From Orrella dioscoreae (GTDB lineage Bacteria > Pseudomonadota > Gammaproteobacteria > Burkholderiales > Burkholderiaceae_B), in the NCBI RefSeq assembly GCF_900089455.2, contig NZ_LT907988.1:3038001-3102000 (forward strand): a stretch of 64,000 bases of DNA, written 5' to 3'. Of this stretch, positions 55,657 to 63,930 are shown piece by piece; the first letter of the stretch is position 1, and every line of letters begins with the position of its first letter. The notes below the pieces were generated by a model. The model saw only the letters and a list, made by a program, of their open reading frames with translations, did not search any database and was not told the origin of the DNA. The translations under genes were made by a program, and so were the position numbers.

Positions 55657-58287
55657 ATGAAAAAACGCGATATTGAAATCCTGCGCATCGTGACCTTGCG
55701 TGGGCCGAATATCTGGACCTACCGGCCGGTGCTCGAGGCCTGGGTCGACATCGGACTGCTGGAGGACTGCCCTTCCAACCTGCTGCCCGGTTTCCCGCAA
55801 CGCCTGGAAGCCTGGCTCCCCACCCTGATCGAACACCGCTGCAGCCCCGGCGTGCGCGGCGGCTTCCTGCAACGCCTGCACGAAGGTACCTGGCCCGGCC
55901 ATATCCTCGAACACGTCACGCTGGAACTGCAGAACCTGGCCGGCCTGCCCGGCGGCTTCGGCAAGGCACGCGAAACGTCCGAACGCGGCGTCTACAAGGT
56001 GATCGTGCGCGCCTGGCACGAAGAGGTGACGCGCGCCGCGCTGTATGCCGCGCGCGACCTCGTCATGGCGGCCATCGAAGACCGCCCCTATGACGTGAAC
56101 GCCGCCATCGAGCGCCTGCGCGAAATGACGGATTCGCTGTGCCTGGGCCCGAGCACCGCCTGCATCGTGGATGGCGCGGATGACCGCGACATTCCCGCCG
56201 TGCGCCTGAGCACCGGCAACCTGGTGCAACTGGGCTATGGCGCGCGCCAGCGCCGCATCTGGACCGCCGAGACCGACAACACCAGCGCCATCGCCGAGAG
56301 CATTTCGCGCGACAAGGACCTCACCAAGCAGCTGCTGGGCAATTGCGGCGTGCCGGTGCCCGAAGGCTGCCTGGTCGAGAGCGCCGCAGATGCCTGGGAC
56401 ACCGCGGAATCCATCGGCCTGCCCGTGGTGCTCAAGCCCAGCGACGGCAACCATGGCCGCGGCGTCTTCACCAACCTGACCACGCGCGAGGAAATCGATG
56501 CCGCCTATGCCATCGCGGTCGACGAGGGCAGCGGCGTCATCGTCGAACGCTTCATTCCCGGCATCGAGCATCGCCTGCTGGTCGTGGGCGACAAGCTGGT
56601 CGCGGCCGCCCGTGGCGAAAGCGCCGAGGTGGTGGGCGACGGCGTCTCAACCGTGCGCCAGCTCGTGGAAAGCCAGATCAATACGGACCCTCGCCGTGGC
56701 CGCAACGAAGACCAGCCGCTGAACCTGATCCGCCTGGACTCCGCCGCCATGCTGGAGCTGGGCCGCCAACGCCTCACGCCCGACAGCGTGCCGGCCGCAG
56801 GCCGCGCGGTGCTGATCCAGCGCAACGGCAACGTCGCGTTCGACGTCACCGCGCAGGTCCACCCCGAAGTCGCGCGCATCGCCGCGTTGGCCGCGCGCGT
56901 GGTCGGCCTGGACATCGCCGGCATCGATCTCGTGGCGCAGGACATCTCCCGTCCGCTCGCCGACCAACGCGGCGCCATCGTCGAGGTCAACGCCGGCCCC
57001 GGCCTGCTCATGCACATCAAGCCCGCGCAAGGCGAAGCGCAGCCTGTCGGCCGCGCCATCGTCGATCACCTGTTCCCGCAGGACGACACCGGACGCATCC
57101 CGGTCGTGGGCATCACCGGCACCAACGGCAAGACCGTGGTGGCCAAGATCGTGGCCCGCCTGCTGCACCTGAATGGTCTGCTGACGGGCCTGGCCTGCAG
57201 CGATGGCATGTACCTGGACAATCGCCGCGTGAAGGCCGGCGACGCCGGCAACTGGACCGATGGCCTGCGCGTGCTGCTGAACCGCGCGGTCCAGGCGGCC
57301 GTGATCGAGAACGACAGCAACGTCATCCTGACCCAGGGCATGGCCTACGACCGTTGCCAGGTCGGCATCGTGACCGGCACGCAGCATCCCGACCACCTGG
57401 GCCGGCATGACATCCTCGACGCCGAGCAGATGCTGAAGGTCTACCGCTGCCAGGTCGACGTGGTCCTGCCCGAAGGCGCCGCCATCCTGGACGCCCTGGA
57501 CCCGGCCTCGGAAGAACTGGCCGAACTCTGCGACGGCAAGACCTACTTCTTCTCCACCGACGCGCAGGCGCCCTTGCTGGCCGCGCATCGCGCGGCAGGC
57601 GGCCGCGCGGTCGTGGCGCGCGACGGCTGGCTGGTGCTGCTGGATGGCGAATCGGAACAGCCGCTCACGCGCCTGTCGGCCATCCCCATCACCTACGGCG
57701 CGCGCGTGCGCTTCCAGGTCGCCAACGTGCTGGCCGCCGCGGCGGCCGGCTGGGCGCTGGGCCTGACGCCGGAACTGATCCGCGCCGGACTGGAAGCCTT
57801 CGACCGCGACTTCTCGGACATTCCCGGCCGCTACACCGTCTTCGAATGGCAAGGCGCCACCGTCATCGTGGACGATGCCCAGAACGAAGCCGGCGTGGCC
57901 GCCCTGGTGGAGGCGCAGGCACAGTTCTCGGCCGGTCACCGCAGCATCATCTTTGGCGCGGGCACGGACCGCCGCGATGACGCGCTGATACAGATGGGCC
58001 GCTTGCTGGGGGAAACCTTCGACCACATCACGCTCTACGACGACGCCTCCGTGCGCAGCGAACGCGTGCACGGCGAAGCCCGCGCGCTGCTGCGCGACGG
58101 CATTGCGCGGGCCGCTCGCCGGCCCGCGGTCACCGATGCCGCCGACCACGGCGCCACCGTGGACAGCGCGCTGTCGGCCCTGCAGGCCGGCCATCTGCTG
58201 GTGCTGCAATGCGAGGAAGCCAGCGCCGCCGCCACGGTGGACCGTGTCCGCCAGTGGATCAGCCAGTCCTGCACCCAAACCGCCTGA
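55657..58287 (+). CDS. cphA: Cyanophycin synthetase paralogue (CphA') with altered Mur-ligase half
   Basis: An 876-residue paralogue of cyanophycin synthetase: N-terminal domain (TLRGPNIWTYRPVLEAWVD), ATP-grasp domain (VVLKPSDGNHGRGVFTNL; IVEVNAGPGLLMHIKP) and Mur-ligase-like domain with P-loop GTNGKT at 488-493. In the Mur half, the region that is ETARGGILREGL in the downstream copy is ENDSNVILTQGM here (551-562), and the DYGHNP motif has become DDAQNE (Gln742 in place of His). Arg-adding activity is therefore doubtful. The ATG at 55657 matches the family N-terminus (MKKRDIEILR); an in-frame ATG at 55627 also exists. It is followed by the canonical copy after 38 bp. Confidence 0.9.
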   Translation: MKKRDIEILRIVTLRGPNIWTYRPVLEAWVDIGLLEDCPSNLLPGFPQRLEAWLPTLIEHRCSPGVRGGFLQRLHEGTWPGHILEHVTLELQNLAGLPGGFGKARETSERGVYKVIVRAWHEEVTRAALYAARDLVMAAIEDRPYDVNAAIERLREMTDSLCLGPSTACIVDGADDRDIPAVRLSTGNLVQLGYGARQRRIWTAETDNTSAIAESISRDKDLTKQLLGNCGVPVPEGCLVESAADAWDTAESIGLPVVLKPSDGNHGRGVFTNLTTREEIDAAYAIAVDEGSGVIVERFIPGIEHRLLVVGDKLVAAARGESAEVVGDGVSTVRQLVESQINTDPRRGRNEDQPLNLIRLDSAAMLELGRQRLTPDSVPAAGRAVLIQRNGNVAFDVTAQVHPEVARIAALAARVVGLDIAGIDLVAQDISRPLADQRGAIVEVNAGPGLLMHIKPAQGEAQPVGRAIVDHLFPQDDTGRIPVVGITGTNGKTVVAKIVARLLHLNGLLTGLACSDGMYLDNRRVKAGDAGNWTDGLRVLLNRAVQAAVIENDSNVILTQGMAYDRCQVGIVTGTQHPDHLGRHDILDAEQMLKVYRCQVDVVLPEGAAILDALDPASEELAELCDGKTYFFSTDAQAPLLAAHRAAGGRAVVARDGWLVLLDGESEQPLTRLSAIPITYGARVRFQVANVLAAAAAGWALGLTPELIRAGLEAFDRDFSDIPGRYTVFEWQGATVIVDDAQNEAGVAALVEAQAQFSAGHRSIIFGAGTDRRDDALIQMGRLLGETFDHITLYDDASVRSERVHGEARALLRDGIARAARRPAVTDAADHGATVDSALSALQAGHLLVLQCEEASAAATVDRVRQWISQSCTQTA

Positions 58288-58325
58288 ACCCGGCCCACGT
58301 CCTACGATCCGTCAAGGAATTCCCC

Positions 58326-60899
58326 ATGGAAGTCTCCCGTCTTCGCGCCTTGCGTGGCCCCAACATCTGGAGCCGCCTGACCGCCATCGAAGCCATCGTG
58401 TCGTGCGCCGACCCGCAATGCGACCTGGAGAACGTGCCGGGTTTCTATACCCGGATGCGCGCCCGCTTTCCCGACATGCGCGCGCTCAAGCCCGCCGGGC
58501 ACGAAGCGCCCGTGTCGCTGGCGCATGCGCTCGAAGCCTGCGCGCTGGGCCTGCAGGCCGTGGCCGGCTGTCCCGTGGCTTTCGGCCGCACCACGCCCAC
58601 CGTCGAACCCGGCGTGTACCAGGTGGTGGTGCAGTACACCGAGGAAGCCGTCGGCCGCCTGGCCTTCGAACTGGCCCAGGAACTCTGCAAGGCAGCGCTG
58701 GATGACACCCCCTTCGATCTGCAGGCCGCCGTGGGCCGCCTGCGCGAGCTGGACGAGGACATGCGCCTGGGCCCCAGCACCGGCGCCATCGTGCAGGCCG
58801 GCCTGGCCCGCGAAGTGCCCTATCGCCGGCTGACGGAAGGCAGCATGGTGCAATTCGGCTGGGGTAGCCGCCAGCGCCGCATCCAGGCCGCCGAAACCGA
58901 CATGACCAGCGCGATCGCGGAGTCGATCGCGCAGGACAAGGACCTGACCAAGCTGCTGCTGGAGGCCGCGGGCGTGCCGGTGCCCGTCGGCCGCGTCGTG
59001 CGCACGGAAGACGAGGCCTGGGCCGCCGCCTGCGAGGTGGGCGTGCCCGTTGTCATCAAACCGCGCGACGGCAACCAGGGCAAGGGCGTGGCCGTGAACC
59101 TGGAGACGCGCGAGCAACTGGCGACGGCCTTCGCCGTGGCCTCGGACATCAGCCGCGACGTGATCGTCGAGCGCTACATTCCGGGCCATGATTTCCGCGT
59201 GCTGATCGTCGGCGGACAGATGATCGCCGCCGCGCGCCGTGACCCGCCCAGCGTGATCGGCGACGGCAGGCGCACCGTGCGCGAGCTGGTGGCCGAGGTC
59301 AACCTGGACCCGCTGCGTGGCGATGGCCATGCCACCTCGCTCACCAAGATCCGGCTCGACGAGCTGGCGGTGGCCACGCTCGGCAAGCAGAACCTGACGC
59401 CCGAAAGCGTGCCCACCGCCGGCCTGCGCGTCGTGCTGCGCAACAACGCCAACCTGAGCACCGGCGGCACCGCCACCGACGTGACCGACGAAGTCCACCC
59501 CGAGCTCGCGGCGCGCGCCGTCGCGGCGGCACAGATGGTCGGCCTGGACATCTGCGGCGTGGACGTCGTGTGCGAAACCGTGGCGCAGTCGATGGAAGAC
59601 CAGCGCGGCGGCATCGTCGAGGTGAACGCGGCCCCCGGCCTGCGCATGCACCTGAACCCCTCCTACGGCAAACCCCGCCAGGTGGGCGAAGCCATGATCG
59701 GCACGCTGTTCGGGCCGGGCGAGAACGGCCGCATCCCGGTCGTGGCCGTGGCCGGCACCAACGGCAAGACGACCACGGTACGGCTGACCGCGCACCTGCT
59801 GGGCGCCAGCGGCAAGCGCGTGGGCATGACCAACTCCGATGGCGTCTATGTCGAAGGACGTTGCATCGACACCGGCGACTGCAGCGGCCCGCGCAGCGCG
59901 CGCAACATCCTGGGACACCCGGATGTCGACGCCGCCGTCTTCGAAACCGCGCGTGGCGGCATCCTGCGCGAAGGCCTGGCCTTCGACCGTTGCGACGTGG
60001 CCATCGTCACCAACATCGGCATGGGCGACCACCTGGGGCTGAACTACATCAGTACCGTGGAAGACCTGGCCGTGGTCAAGCGCGTCATCGTGCAGAACGT
60101 CGCCCCCACCGGCACCGCCGTCCTGAACGCCGCCGACCCCATGGTCGCGCCCATGGCCGCCTCCTGCCCCGGCTCGGTCATCTTCTTCTCCGACGACCGT
60201 CATCACCCCGTGCTGACCACGCACCGCGCACAAGGCAAGCGCGTGGTGTTCGTCGAGGACGGGCACCTGGTGGCCGCCGAAGGCGGTTTCGCGCATCGCA
60301 TTGCGCTGAACGCGATCACGCTGACGCGCGGCGGCACCATCGCCTTCCAGGTGCAGAACGCCATGGCCGCCACCGCTGCCGCGTGGGCCCTGGGCCTGGA
60401 CTGGCAGGTGATCGAAGCAGGCCTGGCCAGCTTCGTGAACGACGCGCAATCGGCACCCGGCCGCTTCAACGTGTTCGACTATCACGGCGCCACGCTCATC
60501 GCCGACTACGGCCACAACCCCGACGCCATCCAGGCGCTGGTCTCGGCCGTGGAAGCCATGCCCGCGCGCAAGCGCGTCGTGGTGATCAGCGGCGCGGGCG
60601 ACCGCCGCGACGAAGACATCCGCCAGCAGACCGCCATCCTGGGCGATTCCTTCGATGACTTGATTCTCTATGAAGACCAGTGCCAGCGCGGACGCGAGGA
60701 TGGCGAAGTGCTGGCGCTGCTGCGCGAGGGCCTGAAGGACGCGCGCCGCGCGCGCCACGTCGAGGAAATCCGGGGCGAATTCCTGGCCACCGACACGGCA
60801 CTCAAGCGCCTGCAACCCGGCGACCTCTGCCTGGTGCTTATCGACCAGGTGGAGGAAGCCCTGGCGCACATCGCCAAGCGGATCGCCGAGCCGCGTTGA
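58326..60899 (+). CDS. cphA: Cyanophycin synthetase
   Basis: An 857-residue enzyme that builds the storage polymer multi-L-arginyl-poly-L-aspartate by alternating ATP-dependent addition of Asp and Arg. The ATP-grasp half has VVIKPRDGNQGKGVAVNL and IVEVNAAPGLRMHLNP. The Mur-ligase half has AGTNGKTTT (P-loop 477-482), ETARGGILREGLAFDRCD (540 on), TNIGMGDHLG and IADYGHNPDAI (His730). All these hallmarks are intact, so this copy should be active. AAGGA precedes the ATG. It is co-transcribed with the upstream paralogue and closed by a strong terminator. No cyanophycinase gene (cphB) is in the window. Confidence 0.95.
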   Translation: MEVSRLRALRGPNIWSRLTAIEAIVSCADPQCDLENVPGFYTRMRARFPDMRALKPAGHEAPVSLAHALEACALGLQAVAGCPVAFGRTTPTVEPGVYQVVVQYTEEAVGRLAFELAQELCKAALDDTPFDLQAAVGRLRELDEDMRLGPSTGAIVQAGLAREVPYRRLTEGSMVQFGWGSRQRRIQAAETDMTSAIAESIAQDKDLTKLLLEAAGVPVPVGRVVRTEDEAWAAACEVGVPVVIKPRDGNQGKGVAVNLETREQLATAFAVASDISRDVIVERYIPGHDFRVLIVGGQMIAAARRDPPSVIGDGRRTVRELVAEVNLDPLRGDGHATSLTKIRLDELAVATLGKQNLTPESVPTAGLRVVLRNNANLSTGGTATDVTDEVHPELAARAVAAAQMVGLDICGVDVVCETVAQSMEDQRGGIVEVNAAPGLRMHLNPSYGKPRQVGEAMIGTLFGPGENGRIPVVAVAGTNGKTTTVRLTAHLLGASGKRVGMTNSDGVYVEGRCIDTGDCSGPRSARNILGHPDVDAAVFETARGGILREGLAFDRCDVAIVTNIGMGDHLGLNYISTVEDLAVVKRVIVQNVAPTGTAVLNAADPMVAPMAASCPGSVIFFSDDRHHPVLTTHRAQGKRVVFVEDGHLVAAEGGFAHRIALNAITLTRGGTIAFQVQNAMAATAAAWALGLDWQVIEAGLASFVNDAQSAPGRFNVFDYHGATLIADYGHNPDAIQALVSAVEAMPARKRVVVISGAGDRRDEDIRQQTAILGDSFDDLILYEDQCQRGREDGEVLALLREGLKDARRARHVEEIRGEFLATDTALKRLQPGDLCLVLIDQVEEALAHIAKRIAEPR

Positions 60900-60942
60900 C
60901 CCGCATCGCATGAAGCCTGCCCCAGCACGGCGCGTGCAAGGC

Positions 60943-60978
60943 AAGGGCGCCCGACCCGCCGGTCTGGCGCCCTTTTTT
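60943..60978 (+). terminator. Rho-independent terminator of the cyanophycin synthetase genes
   Basis: Arms AAGGGCGCC (60943-60951) and GGCGCCCTT (60966-60974) enclose an inner GACC/GGTC stem with a 4-nt loop. They run into six Ts (60973-60978). It lies 43 bp past the cphA stop. Confidence 0.92.
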
Positions 60979-61215
60979 CTGCCCGGTTTTGCGCCTGAAA
61001 ATGCCCGCCGGCACGCCCAGGCGCGCTACACCTGTAACGCCAGCAGATCAAAGCAGCGCAAGCATTATTCAAATGTAACCCCACCGCCCCGTGCCAATGG
61101 CACATGCGCGTGCACGCCGCATCCTGCCGTCCACCAATGAGGCGCAATGCTTTGCTGCGCAAGCACCCGCGCAAAAGCACGTGCGCCACGCCTTACATTT
61201 GTCGACAACCGTGTT

Positions 61216-61244
61216 TTGACTGCCCTTTTGGACGGCATTACCTT
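61216..61244 (+). promoter_or_regulatory. Possible sigma-70 promoter of csbD
   Basis: TTGACT (61216-61221) and TACCTT (61239-61244) at exactly 17 bp. The -35 is near consensus; the -10 is weak. It lies about 80 bp before the csbD start. Confidence 0.4.
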
Positions 61245-61322
61245 GTCTTCACCAACCCGAACCGGACCGGAATTTCCCAAGGAACTCCACATGATCCGGA
61301 TTCATTAAAAGTGAGGTGAACC

Positions 61323-61529
61323 ATGGCTATCAACCAAGACATCCTGGAAGGCAAGTGGAAGCAGATCGCCGGCAAGGTCAAAGCCAAATGGGGCGACCTG
61401 ACCGACGACGACATTACCAAGGTCAATGGCAATGCCGAGCGCCTGGCTGGCGTGATCCAGGAGCGTTATGGCAAGACCCGCGAGCAGGCCGACAAGGAAG
61501 CCCGCGACTTCTTCGACCAACACCGCTAA
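61323..61529 (+). CDS. CsbD family stress-response protein
   Basis: A 68-residue hydrophilic, highly charged protein with the CsbD repeats: ILEGKWKQIAGKVKAKWGDL and VNGNAERLAGVIQERYGKTREQADKEA. CsbD-like proteins are induced by general stress in many bacteria; their molecular role is unknown. GTGAGGTG precedes the ATG. It is first in a tight run with a DUF1328 membrane protein and a BON-domain protein, which suggests shared stress regulation. Confidence 0.93.
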   Translation: MAINQDILEGKWKQIAGKVKAKWGDLTDDDITKVNGNAERLAGVIQERYGKTREQADKEARDFFDQHR

Positions 61530-61556
61530 GCCGCGTATCTGCCGAGGAGAAGCATC

Positions 61557-61721
61557 ATGCTGCACTATGCCGTTATTTTCTTCGTGATCGCGCTGATCGC
61601 TGCCGTGCTCGGCTTTGGTGGCATTGCCGCCGGCGCAGCATCGATCGCCAAGGTCCTGTTCTTCATCTTCCTCGTGCTGGCGGTCCTGTCGCTGCTGAGC
61701 GGCGCTTTGCGCAAGAAATGA
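61557..61721 (+). CDS. DUF1328 small membrane protein (YtjA family)
   Basis: A 54-residue protein with two hydrophobic helices, [20 protein letters not shown] and [18 protein letters not shown], joined by a Gly/Ala-rich turn ([11 protein letters not shown]), and a basic C-terminus (LRKK). This is the standard DUF1328/YtjA pattern, found in the inner membrane and often stress-linked. GAGGAGAAG precedes the ATG. It lies 27 bp after csbD. Confidence 0.93.
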   Translation: MLHYAVIFFVIALIAAVLGFGGIAAGAASIAKVLFFIFLVLAVLSLLSGALRKK

Positions 61722-61820
61722 AGGTGGCCGGCCTGAACCGGGCCGGCCTGAAAGACTCGCTACATCGTTCACTATCCGTCGCGCCGCGCTGAACCGCAGG
61801 CCGGCTTAAGGAGAAACACC

Positions 61821-62144
61821 ATGATCGCTCGCAAACACATCGCCGCCGCTCTCATTGGTGCCGCCACGTTCGCCACCACCCCGCTCGTCCTGGCCGCCGA
61901 TGGCCAACCCAAGCAAAGCGCGGGTGAATACGCCTCCGACGCCGTGGTCACCACCAAGGTCAAGGCCGCCCTCGTCGCCGAAAAGGAACTGAGCGCCCTG
62001 GACATCTCGGTGGAAACCATTGAAGGCGTGACGACGCTGACGGGCGACGTCGACACCACCGCGCACAAGGACCTCGCCGGCCGCGTGGTTGGCGGCGTCG
62101 ACGGCGTGCGCCAGGTCAACAACGACCTCAAGGTGAAGAAGTAA
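61821..62144 (+). CDS. BON domain periplasmic protein (OsmY-like)
   Basis: A 107-residue exported protein. A Sec signal ends LVLAADG. One BON domain follows, with VVTTKVKAALVAEKELSALDISVETIEGVTTLTGDV and the typical GV..V.NDL ending (GVRQVNNDLKVKK). BON domains bind phospholipid; OsmY-type proteins act in the periplasm under osmotic and envelope stress. AAGGAGAAACACC precedes the ATG. It is the last gene of the csbD-DUF1328-BON run. Confidence 0.92.
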   Translation: MIARKHIAAALIGAATFATTPLVLAADGQPKQSAGEYASDAVVTTKVKAALVAEKELSALDISVETIEGVTTLTGDVDTTAHKDLAGRVVGGVDGVRQVNNDLKVKK

Positions 62145-62145
62145 A

Positions 62146-62217
62146 TCCCCCCCCCGAGGCGCTTCGCGCCTCCCCCCCAGGGGGGCGACGCTGGCGGACC
62201 GGCGGAGCCGGCTCCGC
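62146..62217. repeat. REP-like GC-rich intergenic element
   Basis: A run of Cs leads into a 6-bp stem GAGGCG/CGCCTC with loop CTTCG (62156-62172), then C7-A-G6, then a perfect 16-bp palindrome (62202-62217). The layout and the CGCTTCGCGCCTCCCCCC string look like an element often seen between genes in Bordetella/Achromobacter-type genomes (from memory). Copy number must be checked genome-wide. Confidence 0.6.
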
Positions 62218-62330
62218 GGCGTCCCTGATCTGGGGAGATCGCTGCAAATTGAGGGTGGGGTTTTGAATTTGGAGCGGGCTTCGGGCCTGCGGGGCTGGAA
62301 GAGACGCCAGCGTCGTTTGCTCCAGATACG

Positions 62331-62357
62331 GGCCGAGGCGTTTGCCTCGGCCTTTTT
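62331..62357 (+). terminator. Rho-independent terminator of the csbD-BON run
   Basis: A perfect 9-bp stem (62331-62339 with 62344-62352), loop GTTT, followed by TTTTT. It lies directly before the end of the convergent phzF-like gene. Confidence 0.9.
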
Positions 62358-62361
62358 CGTG

Positions 62362-63249
62362 TCAGGGCTGCAGGCTGATGGTGCCGCGGCCCAGGGTCAT
62401 GACGCGGCCGCCGACGCGGATGGTCTGGTCGCGCTTGACCTCGAGTTGCAGGAGACAGGGCCGGCCGATGGAGGCGCCCTGCTCCACCTTGACGTGCGTG
62501 GGCAGTTCGCGGCCCGTGGCAATGAGCCAGCCGCCCAGATTGGCGCAGGCGGAGCCCGTGCCCGGGTCTTCGTCGACGCCGCTGCCGGGCTTGGCCATGA
62601 AATAGCGCGCCAGCGCACGCTGGCCGAAACGCGTCGGCCCGGCGGATTCCACCGGGGCGAAGACATAGGCGTTGCGCCGGCCGGCCGCGCTGACCGGCCA
62701 GCGCGCCATCTGCGAGGGATCGGGCTGCACACGGCGCACGATGTCAGGCGTCTTGACCGGCACCAGCAACTGCTCGGAACCCGTGTTGACCCACAGCGGC
62801 TCGTCCAGCAGATCGTCCACCGACAAGCCCAGCATGGCCGCGATATCGGCCTTGCCCGCCAGCGGGCGCGCCGTGCGCGGCCCCCCTTGCGGCATGGGGG
62901 CGGTGAATACCCAATCGTCCTGGCGCGCCTCCAGCGCGACCATGCCGGCCCGCATTTCCAGCTTGATCGTGTCGCCGCAAGCCAGCAGATCCCGCAACAC
63001 ATGGGCCGTGCCCAAGGCAGGATGTCCTGCGAAAGGCAATTCGGTCATGGGCGTGAAAATGCGTACGCGCGCCGTCGCATCCCCCGTGGGCGGCAGGATG
63101 AAAGCCGTCTCGGACAGGTTGAACTGCACGGCCAGCGCCTGCATGTTCTCGTCGGTGAGCCCCCGGGCATCTTCGAAGACGCACAGCGGATTGCCGCCAA
63201 ACGCCGTCTGGCCGAAGACATTGACCAGCGAGAAGGCGTAATCAGCCAA
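62362..63249 (-). CDS. PhzF family isomerase-like protein
   Basis: A 295-residue member of the PhzF/DapF-fold family. The start SLVNVFGQTAFGGNPLCVF holds the GGNP motif. NLSETAFILPP holds the conserved Glu equivalent to the PhzF catalytic base. TELPFAGHPALGTAHVL and the second-domain motif VDEDPGTGSACANLG follow. Housekeeping PhzF homologues are widespread and their reactions mostly unknown; no phenazine genes are near. Its start overlaps the end of the antiporter G-subunit gene by 8 bp. Confidence 0.92.
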   Translation of the reverse strand: MADYAFSLVNVFGQTAFGGNPLCVFEDARGLTDENMQALAVQFNLSETAFILPPTGDATARVRIFTPMTELPFAGHPALGTAHVLRDLLACGDTIKLEMRAGMVALEARQDDWVFTAPMPQGGPRTARPLAGKADIAAMLGLSVDDLLDEPLWVNTGSEQLLVPVKTPDIVRRVQPDPSQMARWPVSAAGRRNAYVFAPVESAGPTRFGQRALARYFMAKPGSGVDEDPGTGSACANLGGWLIATGRELPTHVKVEQGASIGRPCLLQLEVKRDQTIRVGGRVMTLGRGTISLQP

Positions 63250-63652
63250 TGCGTTCCCCGGGCTCCTCGGCCTTGTCGCCGGTGGCCGAGTCGTCGTAGC
63301 CCGTGCGGTGCGCCGCGGGCGACTTGGCTTCCAGGCGTTCTTCGCGGCCCGAGCGATACAGCCCCACCTTGATGAGCATCATGGCGCTCAGTGGCGCGGT
63401 CATCACGACGAAGATGGTGATGAGCACCTCGTGGATCACGGGACGGCCCGACAGGCCGGTGAAGTACAGCATGGAAGCGATCAGCACGCAGCCGCAACCC
63501 AGGGTGGCGCCCAGCGTGGGCGCATGGATGCGCTGATAGAAGTTGGACAGCCGGAGAAGGCCGAAGGAACCGATGAGCGCAAGAATGCCGCCCAGCACGA
63601 GCAGGATGGCCGCGGGGATCGCGAACCAGAGGCTGACGGTTTCCGCATTCAT
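63242..63652 (-). CDS. phaG: Cation/proton antiporter subunit G (PhaG/MrpG/MnhG)
   Basis: A 136-residue membrane protein with three helices. IPAAILLVLGGILALIGSFGLLRL, NFYQRIHAPTLGATLG and the final helix ITIFVVMTAPLSAMMLIKVGLYR are the family pattern. The C-terminal 30 residues are hydrophilic and variable. It is a small subunit of the multisubunit Mrp/Pha Na+ or K+/H+ antiporter. The ATG at 63652 overlaps the F-subunit stop by 4 bases. Confidence 0.92.
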   Translation of the reverse strand: MNAETVSLWFAIPAAILLVLGGILALIGSFGLLRLSNFYQRIHAPTLGATLGCGCVLIASMLYFTGLSGRPVIHEVLITIFVVMTAPLSAMMLIKVGLYRSGREERLEAKSPAAHRTGYDDSATGDKAEEPGERIG

Positions 63653-63930
63653 GGCTCGATCACCTCGCCGCGCAGCAGGAACTTGGCCATGGCCACGGAG
63701 CCCACGAAACCGAAAAGCGCGATCAGGAGCGCGATTTCGAAATACACGGCCGTGCCGGCACGGATGCCCTGCGTCACCAGCAGCAGCATGCCGTTGACGT
63801 AGAAGTTGTCCAGCGCCAGCACGCGGTCCTGCGCCGTCGGGCCGCGCTGCATGCGGATCGTGGCGAAAGTCATCGCCAGCAGGAAGCACAGGCTGGCGAA
63901 ATTGGCCGCCCAGGGAAGAATCTCGTTCAT
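63649..63930 (-). CDS. phaF: Cation/proton antiporter subunit F (PhaF/MrpF/MnhF)
   Basis: A 93-residue, three-helix protein with the RGPTAQDRVLALDNFYVNGMLLL motif of MrpF/PhaF; the Asp of QDRVLALD is conserved. It works in the complex with subunits E and G. The ATG at 63930 overlaps the E-subunit stop by 4 bases. Confidence 0.92.
   Translation of the reverse strand: MNEILPWAANFASLCFLLAMTFATIRMQRGPTAQDRVLALDNFYVNGMLLLVTQGIRAGTAVYFEIALLIALFGFVGSVAMAKFLLRGEVIEP

Larger units (their letters stand above)
60900..61322. other. Gene-free stretch between cphA and csbD
   Basis: No convincing gene is seen. It holds the cphA terminator (60943-60978) at its left end and should hold the promoter of the small stress genes at its right end. 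It is AT-richer than its neighbours around 61040-61090 and 61190-61250. A possible ECF-type GGAACT at 61281 has no good partner at proper spacing. Confidence 0.45.

Noticed and set aside
58302..60944. An 880-codon open frame antisense to cphA
   Set aside because: Low-complexity His/Gly/Ala-rich sequence with no domain; cphA on the other strand is certain.
60910..61140. A 76-codon open frame after cphA
   Set aside because: It contains the cphA terminator and has no ribosome site or recognisable family.
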